Shown: one piece after another, positions 62,870-64,000 of the stretch
How the letters are laid out: the number at the start of each line of letters is the position of its first letter
How positions within the stretch are numbered: position 1 is the first letter of the stretch
From: Apteryx mantelli
Lineage: Eukaryota; Chordata; Aves; Apterygiformes; Apterygidae
DNA: 64,000 bases
Direction: 5' to 3'
NCBI RefSeq assembly: GCF_036417845.1
Contig: NC_089981.1
Location: forward strand, 8,201,501 to 8,265,500
Position numbers and translations under genes: made by a program
The notes under the pieces: generated by a model
Seen by the model: only the letters and a program-made list of their open reading frames with translations
The model's database searches: none
What the model was told of the DNA's origin: nothing

Positions 62870-62937
62870 AGAATCATAGAATAAATTCGATTGGGAAGGA
62901 TTTCTGGAGGTCATCAAGTCCAACTTCCTCCTCAAAG
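62870..62937 (-). mobile_element. CR1 3' tail fragment (minus strand), cut at duplication edge
   Basis: It has the same AGAATCATAGA...GGTCATCAAGTCCAAC tail as at 14,247, but it stops after CTCCTCAAAG instead of continuing into the CR1 body. Seventeen bases later a plus-strand CR1 begins. Confidence 0.8.
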
Positions 62938-62953
62938 TGCTGAGTTATGAGTG

Positions 62954-64000
62954 CTGAGGGAGCTGGTGGACGTTATTGCTAAGCCACTCTCCATCATCTT
63001 TGAAAGGTCATGGAGAACAGGAGAGGTGCCTGAAGACTGGGAGAAAGCCAATGTCACCCGAGTCTTCAAAACGGGCAAGAAGGAGGACTCAGGCAACTAC
63101 AGGCCAGTCAGCCTCACCTGCATCCCTGGAAAGGTGATGGAGCAGCTCATGCTGGAGGCCATCTCCAAGCATGTGGAGGACAAGAAGGTGATCAGCAGTA
63201 GTGAGCATTGCTTCACCAAGGGGAAATCATGCCTAACCAATCTGATAGCCTTCTATGATGGAATGACTGGCTGGGTGGATGAGGGGAGAGCAGTGGATGT
63301 TGTCTCCCTTGACTTGAGGAAGGCTTTTGACACTGTCTCCCATAGCATCCTCATAGATAAGCTCAGGAAGTGTGGGTTAGATGAGTGGACAGTGAGGTGG
63401 ATTGAGAACTGGCTGAATGGCAGAGCTCAGAGGGTTGTGATCAGTGGTGCAGAGTCTAGTTGGAGGCCTGTAGCTAGCGGTGTCCCCCAGGGGTCAGTCC
63501 TGGCTCCAGTCTTGTTCAACTTCTTCATCAATGACCTGGATGAAGGCACAGAGTGCACCCTCAGCAAGTTTGCTGAAGATACAAAAACGGGAGGAGTGGC
63601 CGATACACCAGAGGGCTGTGCTGCCATTGAGAGAGACCTGGACAGGCTGGAGAGGTGGGCAGAGAGGAACCTCCTGAAGCTCAACAAAGGCAAGTGCAGG
63701 GTCCTGCACCTAGGGAGGGATATCGCCATGCAGCAGTACAGGTTGGGGGCTGACCTGCTGGAAAGCAGCTCTGTGGAGAAGGATCTGGGAGTGCTGGTGG
63801 ACACCAAGTTAAGCATGAGGCAGCAATGTGCCCTTGTGGCCAAGAAGGCCAATGGTATGCTGGGGTGCATCAGGAAGAGTGTTGCCAGCAGGTCGAGGGA
63901 GGTGATCCTCCCCCTCTACTCAGCCCTGCTGAGGCCACATCTGGAGTACTGTGTCCGGTTCTGGGCTCCCCAGTACAAGAGGGATGTGGCACTACTGGAG
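62954..64000 (+). mobile_element. CR1 LINE reverse transcriptase ORF, 5'-truncated, runs off window
   Basis: Non-LTR retroposon of the CR1 clade; its protein would copy CR1 RNA at a nicked genomic target. From CTG at 62,954 one frame is open for 349 codons to the last base of the window. It enters in the N-terminal part of the RT domain ([20 protein letters not shown]); the endonuclease domain is not present upstream. Motifs: [19 protein letters not shown], then the first catalytic aspartate in [16 protein letters not shown] (motif A), [20 protein letters not shown] (motif B), and FAEDTK at 63,569-63,586 where CR1 has FADDTK (motif C). The thumb region follows ([26 protein letters not shown]). 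The D-to-E change at 63,575-63,577 should disable the enzyme, although the frame is otherwise clean. It may continue to the right with the 3' tail. Confidence 0.93.

Larger units (their letters stand above)
53580..62937. repeat. Segmental duplication, copy B (short form)
   Basis: This is the direct-orientation partner of 946-14,314. It starts at the shared TCCTAGCTTTG and ends within the same minus-strand CR1 tail. Relative to copy A it jumps at 54,183/54,184 (1,290 bases missing), at 60,593-60,618 (about 1.5 kb missing, replaced by a short AT-rich stretch), at about 60,944 (about 1.24 kb missing) and near 62,128 (about 45 bases missing, at a shared ATCA). It holds no gene: the OR pseudogene of copy A is in one of the missing blocks. 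Short open frames shared by the two copies follow from their similarity and are not evidence of coding. Confidence 0.93.

Overview
This is vertebrate nuclear DNA and almost certainly from a bird. It carries CR1 (chicken-repeat-1) retroposon pieces with the avian-type 3' tail, intronless olfactory receptor (OR) genes and relics, a Mas-related receptor relic, a multi-exon gene with vertebrate splice signals, and a CpG island. No species can be named from the window alone.

Layout. (1) 946-14,314 and 53,580-62,937 are two direct copies (A and B) of one segmental duplication. They bracket about 39 kb of unique sequence. Copy B lacks three blocks of 1.2-1.5 kb and one of about 45 bp that copy A has; one missing block carries an OR pseudogene. 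Both copies end inside a minus-strand CR1 tail, and copy B then runs into a second, plus-strand CR1 that leaves the window. (2) 9.6-26 kb is an OR cluster: two broken receptors on the plus strand (9,655-10,531 and 16,099-17,115), one truncated OR4-like receptor on the minus strand (19,839-20,498), and one intact OR4-like gene (25,049-25,984, minus, 311 aa). (3) 26-35.4 kb has no gene I can support; it holds a degenerate 49-50 bp minisatellite and an old CR1 scrap. (4) 35,380-36,087 is a broken Mas-related G-protein coupled receptor. (5) 36.95-37.83 kb is a CpG island without an assigned gene. (6) 38,270-49,646 (minus) is a complete 21-exon gene for a short ATAD2-like AAA+ protein. (7) 49.7-53.6 kb is GC-rich with degenerate G-rich and C-rich repeats and no supported gene.

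The main discovery is the ATAD2-like gene. I followed its frame by hand through 21 exons (2,625 bp, 874 aa plus stop), with every junction phase matching. Compared with what is known of ATAD2 and ATAD2B (about 1,400 aa, with a bromodomain), it has a very short N-terminus, a complete first AAA+ ATPase module, the degenerate second AAA module, and the conserved C-terminal tail. It has no bromodomain. The acidic linker before the ATPase has been multiplied by a tandem array of about 236 bp genomic units, each carrying one symmetric phase-1 exon. I know of no description of such a protein. Function is unknown; loss of acetyl-lysine reading with retention of the ATPase is the direct structural inference.

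The receptors are chemosensory or sensory GPCRs expected in birth-and-death clusters. The flanking direct repeats give a plausible substrate for unequal recombination that would change the copy number of the whole OR / Mas-related / ATAD2-like block.
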